Shown here: positions 31,927 to 40,072 of the stretch, in pieces | Layout of the letters: every line of letters begins with the position of its first letter | Position numbering within the stretch: the first letter of the stretch is position 1 | Source of the DNA: UBA4466 sp963925035 | Lineage (GTDB): Bacteria > Bacteroidota > Bacteroidia > Flavobacteriales_D > Crocinitomicaceae | DNA length: 64,000 nt | NCBI GenBank assembly: GCA_963925035.1 | Contig: CAWUSK010000031.1 | Coordinates: 1-64,000 of the forward strand | Reading direction: 5' to 3' | Translations under genes and position numbers: made by a program | The notes under the pieces: generated by a model | The model's database searches: none | Seen by the model: the letters and a program-made list of their open reading frames with translations, nothing else | What the model was told of the DNA's origin: nothing

Positions 31927-32832
31927 TTATTTCACATCAATTACATCGTGCTTTGCAAATGCATTTGAATCTACCTCAAAGTCAATACGGCCAAGGTTTA
32001 TTCCCGCCCAACCAACTTGGTTAATAAGCACGGTTTCTCCCTCTAGGTTTTTCTCCTGTGTTGGCTCCAACAGAAAAGTATGTGTGTGACCTCCAATAAT
32101 GAGGTGAATGTTTTTTGTTTTTTGCGCTAAAACGCGATCTGAAATTTTATCCGATGCATATTCGTAACCTAAATGGGATAAACAAATCACTAAATCACAT
32201 CCTTCCTTCTTCAATTCTGCTGCACGGTCCGTTGCAATTTCAATTGGATCTAACCATTTACTTTCACCATACAATCGACCAGGAACGAGACCTTTCATTT
32301 CAACTCCAACCCCAAAAACACCAATTTTCAATCCTCCTTTTTCGAAGGTAATTGACTGCTGTGTATGTCCATAGATTGGCGTGTTGACAAAATCATAATT
32401 AGAACATAAAAATGGAAATTTCCCGAACTGTTTCGCTTTAACAAAACCGTCCATTCCACCATCAAAGTCATGATTCCCCATTGTTGCAGCGTCGTAACCC
32501 AATTCGGTCATTAACTTCATTTCGAGGACACCTCCAAACTTATTAAAGTAGGGTGTTCCTTGAAAAATATCTCCAGCATCTAATAATAAAACATGCTCTT
32601 CCTCTTCTCGAATGCGCTTAATCAATTCGAATCGTCTTGAGACGCCACCTTTGCCGGGATACCTAGAATGATTATCAGGAAAAGGGTCAATGTTAGAGTG
32701 CGTATCGTTTGTATGTAAAATGGTGACTCTTTTCGATTTTTTGGGACTGGCAGATTGCGATAAAAGTGTCGGAGCAACAATTATTCCGCCCGAAACAGCA
32801 AATGAATTTCTTAAAAACGTTCTTCTCTCCAT
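31927..32832 (-). CDS. Metallophosphoesterase, catalytic half of a 5'-nucleotidase (Tat signal)
   Basis: N-terminal (catalytic) domain of UshA-type 5'-nucleotidase as a separate protein. It starts with a twin-arginine signal (ERRTFLRNSFAVSGG) that fits RRxFL. The phosphoesterase motifs are HTNDTHSN, LLDAGDIFQG, MGNHDFDGG, ICLSHLG and GGHTHTF, covering all metal ligands. At 301 residues it lacks the substrate-binding C-terminal domain, which is encoded by the gene directly upstream (5-nt gap). The likely reaction is hydrolysis of nucleoside 5'-phosphates or related nucleotides outside the cytoplasm. It is the last gene of the nucleic-acid cluster. Confidence 0.9.
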   Translation of the reverse strand: MERRTFLRNSFAVSGGIIVAPTLLSQSASPKKSKRVTILHTNDTHSNIDPFPDNHSRYPGKGGVSRRFELIKRIREEEEHVLLLDAGDIFQGTPYFNKFGGVLEMKLMTELGYDAATMGNHDFDGGMDGFVKAKQFGKFPFLCSNYDFVNTPIYGHTQQSITFEKGGLKIGVFGVGVEMKGLVPGRLYGESKWLDPIEIATDRAAELKKEGCDLVICLSHLGYEYASDKISDRVLAQKTKNIHLIIGGHTHTFLLEPTQEKNLEGETVLINQVGWAGINLGRIDFEVDSNAFAKHDVIDVK

Positions 32833-32837
32833 TCCTT

Positions 32838-33542
32838 TTAGAGTTTAATTCGTTCTTCCTCGCTCCAAATAAGCGTTCCTTGCGATTTTGCTTCAGAAAT
32901 CATTGCGTCTCTCAATAAAACTCCTGTGCTATTGTCACTCACTCTTTTTTCAAAGAAAGTCATTTTATCGCCACCATTCAAAAGGTAATCTGAAGTAATC
33001 ACGAGGAAAGTCTCAGCTTGACTATTTTCGCTATTTAACGTCAAACTTCCGTTTTGTAAAGTTGCTCCAGCAATTGGTTCACCACCGCTGTTTATCAAAT
33101 AGGCTTCTATATCCTTTAATGCACTTATTGGTAATTCAGCCCAAACTATTTCGTTGTCAAAAGGCATTACTTTATAAATATCACCTATCGTCACGTCTCC
33201 TTGGTTGATAGAATTTCTCAGTCCACCAAAGTTCAGAAGTACCATCACCGGAATTGAAAGTCGAACGTTACGTGTTTGCGAAACCAACACTAAATCAGTT
33301 GCCCAATTGTTCAAAGAACCGTTTGGACGGCCTGAAACGAAGTCCTTTTCCGCTTGCGCGATTACCTCATTCATCTCCGAATTCAACTCCTCTTGATAAG
33401 GCTTAACTATACTATCTATCGCACTAGACACGGTATATTCATCCGTCACCGCTGTCGTTTTAGCATCAACAGATATGGTATTAACAGAAGAGCAGGCCAA
33501 AAGGCCTGCTCCACTTAAAAAGATGAAAATATATTTAATCAT
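32838..33542 (-). CDS. 5'-nucleotidase C-terminal domain lipoprotein
   Basis: The substrate-recognition half of a UshA-type nucleotidase. It begins with a lipoprotein signal (MIKYIFIFLSGAGLLACSS, lipobox LLAC). The domain shows NWATDLVLVSQ, LLNFGGLRNSINQGDVTIGDIYKVMPFDNEIV and FLVITSDYLLNGGDKMTFF, the pattern of the 5_nucleotid_C family. It needs the phosphoesterase encoded next to it for catalysis. The frame is open four codons upstream, but ATG 33542 starts the signal peptide. One base separates it from the endonuclease gene. Lipid anchoring here and Tat export of its partner mean the halves use different routes. Confidence 0.88.
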   Translation of the reverse strand: MIKYIFIFLSGAGLLACSSVNTISVDAKTTAVTDEYTVSSAIDSIVKPYQEELNSEMNEVIAQAEKDFVSGRPNGSLNNWATDLVLVSQTRNVRLSIPVMVLLNFGGLRNSINQGDVTIGDIYKVMPFDNEIVWAELPISALKDIEAYLINSGGEPIAGATLQNGSLTLNSENSQAETFLVITSDYLLNGGDKMTFFEKRVSDNSTGVLLRDAMISEAKSQGTLIWSEEERIKL

Positions 33543-33543
33543 A

Positions 33544-35838
33544 TTACTCAACAATCAGCTTTTGTTGAGCCGTTCCTTTTGACGTTTCAACAATCACAAT
33601 ATACGAACCTGCGTTGAAGTTTGCAACATTCATTGTTAAGCTACTAGTATTAAGATTATTTGCAGAAGCAACTTTTCTACCTTGTAAATCAACTACTGAA
33701 TACGAATTGATTACTCCGTCATTAAAGCTAACCGCCACCTCATCATTCGACGGGTTTGGATAAATTGAAATAGCATCGTCAGACAATTCATTCACAGATG
33801 CTAAACAACCGTTTGAAATGTATGTCATATCAGAAAAATCGATAAAACAAACTAAATCAACTGAATCAATAAATGGATTTCTATTGCCCTGTAAATTGTA
33901 GATGTATTCATTTCGTGCAACTTCATAATTATCTGGTAAATCTGCATAATGCCAGTTTTTAATTACTTCTTGATCCTGCCCATAAGGGATAACAAAACTA
34001 ATATTTGTTGGAAGTGCCCAGTTTCCACTTGTTCCGTTGTACGAAACAGCATGATACATCATTGCTCGTGCAAAATCACCTTTTTTATCATCTCTTGGTT
34101 CAAAAACTCGTTGACCTTGAGCATTGTTTCCATACTTAGAACCTAAATAGCTTGATGTTACAGTTACAACTTCTCCTAAAGGGTAATTACTTCTTACAGC
34201 ATTAACATCTGTGAAATTAACCGGAATCAAATTGTGCTGATCTGTGTATTCAGGTTTTTCCGGATTATCTGCAGGATATGTTTGCATCCAAGAATGACAG
34301 TAAACATGCTCTCTACTAAAGTTTGCCGCTGTCCAATCAAATGGACCGCTGATGATTTTTCTTTCTCCTGAATAACCGCACGTTGCGTATGATTGTCCAT
34401 TAATTGTATCTCTCAACTCAAACTCTGACATGATCGTTTGCTTATACATAAAATAAGTAATCATTGTGTGTGGGTTAACAATACTAGTTAAATCAGCAAT
34501 CATCGTAGGTGCTGCAGAAGAAAAACCGTTATAATATGAACCAATTGTTTCACCGCCGCTAGTTACGTTTCCAGCTCCAGGCGAAGTAGTTAAATAATTC
34601 TCAAAACCACCAGAACCGTTAAATGCATATACGGCATAGTAATAATTTTGGTTAGCAATTACTCCTCTCGGTGTAAATGAAGTTCCTGCTCCAACATAAG
34701 CTACATTAGCATCTCCAACAATGTCTCCTCTTAAATATGATGTTCCGTCAGTTGGAACACCTGTAATTGCGCTACCCGTTTTTCTTAAAACTAAATACTT
34801 CGTAGCGCCAGTTCCTAAATCATAAGAACCACTTAACGTATATGCCTTCACATTTGAAAAAGTCAAAGTTGTAGGGTTTCCTGTCGGCTCAGTCGCTAAA
34901 TTATCAATCCCAACTGCTTCAAAATTAATAATGTATGGATTTTCATCCGTATCATTCGAACCAATTTCAAGAGTTGCAAAACGAGATCCAGTTCCTGATG
35001 GAGTATATGTAATGGTGAATGCTTGATTTGACGTACCTCCAATAGTTGTTGCAGTAATTGATGTTGAAAAATCACCTGCGCTCACTCCTGTGAATGCTGC
35101 TCCAGAAACATTTAAATTCGTAGAACCTAAGTTTTCAATTGTAACATTGATCGAACTAGAGTTGCCACTAAAATAGTTCGAATTATGAAGGACCGTTGCC
35201 CCATCTAATTTCACGTTAATCTCAAATGCCGGTGCAACATAAGTAATAATATCATTCAAATCTCTAGGTACAATTTGATAGTTCGCATTGAACTGACCTA
35301 CTAAACCTGTAATAGAAATTGGCCCTGTAGGAATCGCAGTACCATCAATATTTGTACTTGTATTTACACGAACATCTAGAGTATTAGCTCCATCAGTAAC
35401 TTGATAAGTAGTGTTTCCTGCAAAAACTCCAGACTGGACAAAAGTTACATTTAAGACTTGCACCAATTGTGATTCTTTTGATTCATTAAAAGACAGAATC
35501 GGCAATTGCTGAGGTACAGGAGTGATTACTGCTTGACCATGGTTTACAACATTCGTTACAGTTGAAATTTCCAACAACCCGGAAAACTCAATTAATGGTC
35601 CCGTAACAGAAATAGAGTCGTAACGACTAACCCCGGAAATTGGACCACCATAACCAGCAATACCTGCCGTATTATCTTGCATGTAGCGAATACTTCCTAA
35701 TTCACTTCCATTTGTTGCAACACCATGCACCGTAACTGTTTGTCCAGCTCCAAATGTACGCGCGTTAGCAATATCAGTTTGAGCAGCACTCCAAAAGGAA
35801 GCTGAAACTAATGCTATTGATACTATTATTTTTTTCAT
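33544..35838 (-). CDS. T9SS-secreted endonuclease I with OB-like and beta domains
   Basis: Large secreted nuclease of 764 residues. It has a signal peptide (1-19, SAAQ), an OB-like N-terminal domain (about 25-200), an Ig-like 'choice-of-anchor' domain (205-310), a fibronectin-like segment (315-430) and the endonuclease I domain (about 433-670). That domain contains FSREHVYCHSW (catalytic H511), TDQHNLIPV, EPRDDKKGDFARAMMY and ARNEYIYNLQGNRNPFID, the motifs of EndA/NucM-type His-metal nucleases. It ends in a T9SS sorting domain (690-764, SIYPNPSNDE). It should cleave extracellular DNA and perhaps RNA. It is between a TonB receptor and the split nucleotidase, all on one strand. Confidence 0.9.
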   Translation of the reverse strand: MKKIIVSIALVSASFWSAAQTDIANARTFGAGQTVTVHGVATNGSELGSIRYMQDNTAGIAGYGGPISGVSRYDSISVTGPLIEFSGLLEISTVTNVVNHGQAVITPVPQQLPILSFNESKESQLVQVLNVTFVQSGVFAGNTTYQVTDGANTLDVRVNTSTNIDGTAIPTGPISITGLVGQFNANYQIVPRDLNDIITYVAPAFEINVKLDGATVLHNSNYFSGNSSSINVTIENLGSTNLNVSGAAFTGVSAGDFSTSITATTIGGTSNQAFTITYTPSGTGSRFATLEIGSNDTDENPYIINFEAVGIDNLATEPTGNPTTLTFSNVKAYTLSGSYDLGTGATKYLVLRKTGSAITGVPTDGTSYLRGDIVGDANVAYVGAGTSFTPRGVIANQNYYYAVYAFNGSGGFENYLTTSPGAGNVTSGGETIGSYYNGFSSAAPTMIADLTSIVNPHTMITYFMYKQTIMSEFELRDTINGQSYATCGYSGERKIISGPFDWTAANFSREHVYCHSWMQTYPADNPEKPEYTDQHNLIPVNFTDVNAVRSNYPLGEVVTVTSSYLGSKYGNNAQGQRVFEPRDDKKGDFARAMMYHAVSYNGTSGNWALPTNISFVIPYGQDQEVIKNWHYADLPDNYEVARNEYIYNLQGNRNPFIDSVDLVCFIDFSDMTYISNGCLASVNELSDDAISIYPNPSNDEVAVSFNDGVINSYSVVDLQGRKVASANNLNTSSLTMNVANFNAGSYIVIVETSKGTAQQKLIVE

Positions 35839-35876
35839 TTTTTACTTTTTATGTTTCTCATCTTGCACTGAATTAA

Positions 35877-38639
35877 TTAAAACTGAAATCCTAGTGATAA
35901 ATTAAATGTTGTTCCTTGTCCAACAAATGCCCCAACTGAATTCACGCTGAAATCAGAGCCAAATTGGTTTGTTCTTGCATCAGAGATGTAAAATGAATTT
36001 AATACGTTAAATACATTTGCTCTAAAGTGCAACGCTGATTTCTTTAATCGAAGTGTGTAACCAGCATGTATACTCATTAATCCATATGAAGGTATTTCCC
36101 ATGACTCTCTACCTCCATTTACACCTGTCAAACTAAATGGGTCAAAATTGCTATAATACCTATCGTAATAATTGTACTTCAATTTAATATATCCCCCTTT
36201 AACGAACCCCCAACGCACACTTCCCGCGTAAGTCGATTGAGCCGCGTCCCCAACATGCACTCCTTTTGCGTCAAATGTGAACAATTCACCAACAACATCA
36301 ACTGTTTCAGATGATTGCCATGTCCAATCCCCAATACTCACCATTCCTTCAAGGGTTAAGTTTTTCGTAATATGATAAGCTGCATCAACCTCGATACCCA
36401 TATGCAAGGCATCCATTCCATTGATATTCGCTTGAACAAATTCTGTTGGATCATTGGGGTCTGGCACAGAAACACCAAACGGGAATGGTTTATTTTGCCA
36501 ATACGTGTAATATCCATTCGCATTTACACTAACTTTTTTACTTCTATAACCATATCCAAGCTCAACTGCCATGATGTTTTCGTTCGCAATTTCGATGAAA
36601 AAAGAATTTGTGTTATTATCAACGACATTACTATACTGAGGTGTTCGACTTAAATAACCAAGATTCATAAATAAATTTGACTTTTCTGTTACATTGAAAT
36701 TAACCCCTGCTTTTACGGTTCCTCCGCCTATCCATTTCCAACCGGTATTGTCATATTCTAATTCTTCAGAAGTCGCAGTGTAAGTTACTCCATCCAAAAT
36801 AACCGTATCAGACACGTATTCAACTTGTCCGCCGACAATTACCTGATGATTACCAATTCTCACAAGAGAATCACCAACCTGAGCAGTTTTCTTTTTGAAA
36901 TAATCCACTCCCTTATATCCATTCACAACTCCAGACAAATTGACAAAAGCTGTCCATCTTCCAGATGAATATTCTGCCTGCCCAAACGCTCCCATCCATT
37001 GCACATAGCCATCTCTATCATTTTGATAAGGCTTAGCTGCATCAGCAATTTTATCACCAACATACTTTCTTGCCGATGTAGAGTTTTTATCTGTTTCAGA
37101 AACATAATAATCACCTCCTAATAAATCCACAATTTCATTGTAATGTGATCCCTTATAATAACGATAATCTAACCCACCCGCTATATTCCATTTGTCATTG
37201 GCTTTAAAGTCAAACTGGGAAAGTCCACCAATCCACATGTGATTGTTGACTGATGCAGTTAAGATTTGAGAAGACTTGCGTTCAGTTGGGTGATACAAGG
37301 GATCAACGGTTGAATAAGTAGTCCCAAAAAATGTTTTGTACTGATTGTTGTATTCAATCGCGTCCCAATCGATAAGTCCTTCAGAATCCCGAACAATTGA
37401 TGATGCCGAATTATAATAACGCACTCCTCCACCACGTCCAATCGAAGCATAAGCCAAATTAGACCAAGATAATTTTGAATTTATTTTCCAAAAATCTTTT
37501 AATGTAATTTGCGGTTTATGATAATAGTTTAAACGCTCATTTTTTTCTTTTATTTTCCCTGAATCATCTGTGTAATATCCCCAGTGCTCGTTGAATCTTC
37601 TTCCGTGATCCGAATTTAAAGTATCGAAAAGTGTTACTCCTTGTTTTCTGGCATAATCACCATCCCAATATTCTAACTCTTGATTATACGAGCGTTGACC
37701 ATGTTTTTGAGGTGCACCAAACCCACTTAATGAAAGCACGTGCTTTCCTAATTTCTTTTGGACTTTTAGGTAGTAAAAACCACCTTGGGTGTTCAATCCA
37801 TCAACCCATCCATTTCCTTGTTTATAGGATCCTGAAAACAAAATTCCCCATCCATTTTTTAATGTGCCCGACTTATAGGATAATGATGTTCTTAAAAATG
37901 TCCCAGATCCATATTCTTGTTGTACTTTAATTTCTCTTTTACCACCTGTATTGTCAGTTAGTATATTCATAGTACCCCCAACAGAAGGCATCGCCAATTT
38001 TGTAGCACCTAGTCCTCTTTGAACTTGAATTTGACTTGTAATAGCGTCTAGTCCAAACCAATTCGACCAATATACCGCTCCGTTTTCCATATCGTTGACC
38101 GGCACACCATCAATCATTACACCTACATTTCTTTGATCAAATCCCCTAATACTAATTCGAGCATCACCATCTCCACCACCTTGCTGTGTAGCTTGAACTC
38201 CAGGTTTTGAATTCAAAACCATAGGTAAATCTTGTGATCCTAATTCTTCTGTTAACTCCTGTTTAGACAATGTAGAAACAGCAACTGGAGTTTTTCTGTC
38301 TTGCGCTAAATTCGCTATCACATTCATCTCTTGAATCTCTTGGCTTCCACCTAGAATAATATCATAGTTGAATTTTTCTGAATTAACAGTAATGTTCAAT
38401 TTCAATGTGTCAAACGAGATCATTGCGACGATAACAATATAATCACCAAAAGGAATATTTTGAATTGAATAACTTCCATCAAAATCAGAAATTGCACGAT
38501 ATTGGTCAGAATAAAACACCTTCGCCCCAACCACTGGTTGATTTGTACTATTGTCAGTGACTTTTCCTGTTATGTTGGCAGTTTGACCAAAAACAATTGA
38601 AAAAAAACTGATAAAAATAAATGATAATAGAAGTCTCAT
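35877..38639 (-). CDS. TonB-dependent outer-membrane receptor with carboxypeptidase-like N-domain
   Basis: Outer-membrane active transporter. The 920-residue product has a signal peptide (ends SIVFGQ), a CarboxypepD_reg-like domain (about 20-100, ITGKVTDNSTNQPVVGAKVF), a plug (about 110-225, GDARISIRGFDQRNVGVMIDGVPVNDME) and a long beta-barrel ending in Phe (TFNLSLGFQF). No SusD-like partner is adjacent, so it is not a standard glycan utilisation pair. The neighbours, a secreted nuclease and a nucleotidase, suggest that it takes up nucleic-acid products or phosphate, but ligand cannot be read from sequence. The start lies 15 bases after a strong terminator at 38654-38682. Confidence 0.93.
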   Translation of the reverse strand: MRLLLSFIFISFFSIVFGQTANITGKVTDNSTNQPVVGAKVFYSDQYRAISDFDGSYSIQNIPFGDYIVIVAMISFDTLKLNITVNSEKFNYDIILGGSQEIQEMNVIANLAQDRKTPVAVSTLSKQELTEELGSQDLPMVLNSKPGVQATQQGGGDGDARISIRGFDQRNVGVMIDGVPVNDMENGAVYWSNWFGLDAITSQIQVQRGLGATKLAMPSVGGTMNILTDNTGGKREIKVQQEYGSGTFLRTSLSYKSGTLKNGWGILFSGSYKQGNGWVDGLNTQGGFYYLKVQKKLGKHVLSLSGFGAPQKHGQRSYNQELEYWDGDYARKQGVTLFDTLNSDHGRRFNEHWGYYTDDSGKIKEKNERLNYYHKPQITLKDFWKINSKLSWSNLAYASIGRGGGVRYYNSASSIVRDSEGLIDWDAIEYNNQYKTFFGTTYSTVDPLYHPTERKSSQILTASVNNHMWIGGLSQFDFKANDKWNIAGGLDYRYYKGSHYNEIVDLLGGDYYVSETDKNSTSARKYVGDKIADAAKPYQNDRDGYVQWMGAFGQAEYSSGRWTAFVNLSGVVNGYKGVDYFKKKTAQVGDSLVRIGNHQVIVGGQVEYVSDTVILDGVTYTATSEELEYDNTGWKWIGGGTVKAGVNFNVTEKSNLFMNLGYLSRTPQYSNVVDNNTNSFFIEIANENIMAVELGYGYRSKKVSVNANGYYTYWQNKPFPFGVSVPDPNDPTEFVQANINGMDALHMGIEVDAAYHITKNLTLEGMVSIGDWTWQSSETVDVVGELFTFDAKGVHVGDAAQSTYAGSVRWGFVKGGYIKLKYNYYDRYYSNFDPFSLTGVNGGRESWEIPSYGLMSIHAGYTLRLKKSALHFRANVFNVLNSFYISDARTNQFGSDFSVNSVGAFVGQGTTFNLSLGFQF

Positions 38640-38653
38640 GATAGGATCTGTTC

Positions 38654-38682
38654 AAAAAAAGAGGCCGGAAATCCGACCTCTT
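38654..38682 (-). terminator. Intrinsic terminator or attenuator before the TonB receptor gene
   Basis: On the minus strand AAGAGG-T-CGGA and TCCG-G-CCTCTT pair with one mismatch (loop TT), followed by seven T. It follows the lamin-tail gene and precedes the TonB receptor ATG by 15 nt. No good -7 box lies between them, so read-through could control the receptor and nuclease genes. Confidence 0.8.
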
Positions 38683-38699
38683 ACTAAATTAAATGATTA

Positions 38700-39662
38700 T
38701 TAATTAATGATTACTTTTCTTGTTATTAAATCACCTAATTCATCAGATAACTTAACAAAGTAAACGCCTTTTCTATTCGATAAATCAATTTTCACAATTG
38801 AATTTGACTTCGTTTTAATTTTTTGAATTGTTTGTCCTAATGAATTAACGACTTCAATTTGAGAAATTTCTTCTAATCCTTTGACGATAAAAGTACCATT
38901 TGAAGGGTTAGGGTAAATTAAAATATTAGCCTTAGAAATCTCGCTAATTGCAGCAGGCGAACAGTTACAAGCATGAACACCTAAGGACTCCCAGTTTCCA
39001 ACATCATTTCCACCAACATTAATTAAAGCTGGTATAGAATCGTATTCCGCTAGCGCATTAAATGATGTGATAGCAGGATTTGTAACTCCTTTTAAAATAG
39101 ATGCTTTTCTAATTAATGAGTGGTTGCTTGTTACAAATGGTCCACCAGCAGCTTCAGTGTATGGCGCAACTGTAGTCCAAGCCGTCCCTGGATCTTCACC
39201 AATTTTACCAAATATATCAACAACTTGAGCTGTCATTGGAGAAACTGCAGTTCCTTTCGCTAAAACAACGGCATCATCACCATTCCAATACCAAGTGCTA
39301 TTCGTGTTATAATCAGGAGAATAAAAAGCATCACCTTTTACTTCCAAATCATCCCAAATTGGAGCAGTTTGACCTGAACCATTTGGATCTCTTAAATCAA
39401 CCACCCCAACGTGTGTTGAATACGCAGCAATACTACCCGTTAATTGCACCGCATAGTTTGATGTAGCAGTAGTTGAACCATTCGAAAAACGAATTACAAT
39501 ATATTGAGTTAAATCAATTGAATTAGCTGTCGGATTATAAATTTCCAACGCTTTATTATTACCTACCCCTTCTATATATTCAGAGATAAATAATTCTGTA
39601 CAATCTTGAGCAAAAGTCATTGCACTCAAAAAAGTACTTGCAATAAGTAGTGATCTTTTCAT
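38700..39662 (-). CDS. T9SS-secreted lamin-tail domain protein
   Basis: A 320-residue secreted protein with a signal peptide (MKRSLLIASTFLSAMTFAQ), a lamin-tail (LTD) domain (ELFISEYIEGVGNNKALEIYNP, IDLTQYIVIRFSNG) over about residues 20-235, and a C-terminal T9SS sorting domain (LIYPNPSNGTFIVKG, GVYFVKLSDELG, RKVIIN). LTD domains are common in secreted nucleases and surface proteins of Bacteroidota and are thought to bind or organise macromolecules; catalytic residues are not visible. The frame is open to 39713, but ATG 39662 starts the signal peptide. It lies at the head of the nucleic-acid cluster and has a long upstream leader of about 210 nt. Confidence 0.85.
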   Translation of the reverse strand: MKRSLLIASTFLSAMTFAQDCTELFISEYIEGVGNNKALEIYNPTANSIDLTQYIVIRFSNGSTTATSNYAVQLTGSIAAYSTHVGVVDLRDPNGSGQTAPIWDDLEVKGDAFYSPDYNTNSTWYWNGDDAVVLAKGTAVSPMTAQVVDIFGKIGEDPGTAWTTVAPYTEAAGGPFVTSNHSLIRKASILKGVTNPAITSFNALAEYDSIPALINVGGNDVGNWESLGVHACNCSPAAISEISKANILIYPNPSNGTFIVKGLEEISQIEVVNSLGQTIQKIKTKSNSIVKIDLSNRKGVYFVKLSDELGDLITRKVIIN

Positions 39663-39793
39663 AAGATTTCGATTTTTATGTTTGTTATTGAAATTACGGT
39701 GGACTGTAAGCAAGAAATTGTACTATAATTGCTTTCGCACTGGCGTGCAATAGTGCGCTTCAAATCAGATGATCTAGGCAAATTAAGGTACAT
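39659..39793 (-). other. Possible 44-codon leader ORF before the lamin-tail gene
   Basis: An ATG at 39793 on the minus strand opens 44 codons (MYLNLPRSSDLKRTIARQCE at its start) whose TGA overlaps the ATG of the lamin-tail gene (ATGA). It lies inside the presumed leader between the -7 box at 39879-39886 and the gene. No family is recognised; chance cannot be excluded. The overlap would allow translational coupling. Confidence 0.3.
39736..39757. promoter_or_regulatory. Inverted repeat in the lamin-tail gene leader
   Basis: CGCACT (39736-39741) and AGTGCG (39752-39757) pair across a 10-nt loop that itself contains GTGC. It could be an operator or an RNA hairpin. It lies 74 nt upstream of the lamin-tail ATG. 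Confidence 0.4.
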
Positions 39794-40072
39794 ATTATAT
39801 CATTCTTCTCGCTATTTTTACTCTCTTGTGGTTTCAGCAAAATGCTTGCTTCAAGGATAACACATTTAAGTTTCGATACAAAAGTACGACATTTTCCGCG
39901 ACCTATCATTAACGATTTATCAACAAAAGGTTAATTGTTTTTAACGAAAAATGGAAATCACAATATATCTCACTCTTGGAACCTTGAACTTTTGAACTAT
40001 GCACTTTTTTAAACTATGAGCTATATAAATTTCCTTAATTTAGCCTCATTCAAAACAAAAAATTATTTAGAA
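39794..40072. other. Intergenic region between the nucleic-acid cluster and DPP IV
   Basis: Together with the leader at 39663-39793 this forms a 410-bp divergent gap. It contains the minus-strand -7 box at 39879-39886 and, on the right, the A/T-rich promoter region of the DPP IV gene. No gene, repeat or RNA was recognised in the remainder. Confidence 0.5.
39879..39886 (-). promoter_or_regulatory. -7 box, likely promoter of the nucleic-acid cluster
   Basis: TACTTTTG on the minus strand, a perfect TAnnTTTG. It lies 216 nt before the lamin-tail ATG, so the transcript would have an unusually long 5' leader carrying the hairpin and the possible leader ORF. Confidence 0.5.
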
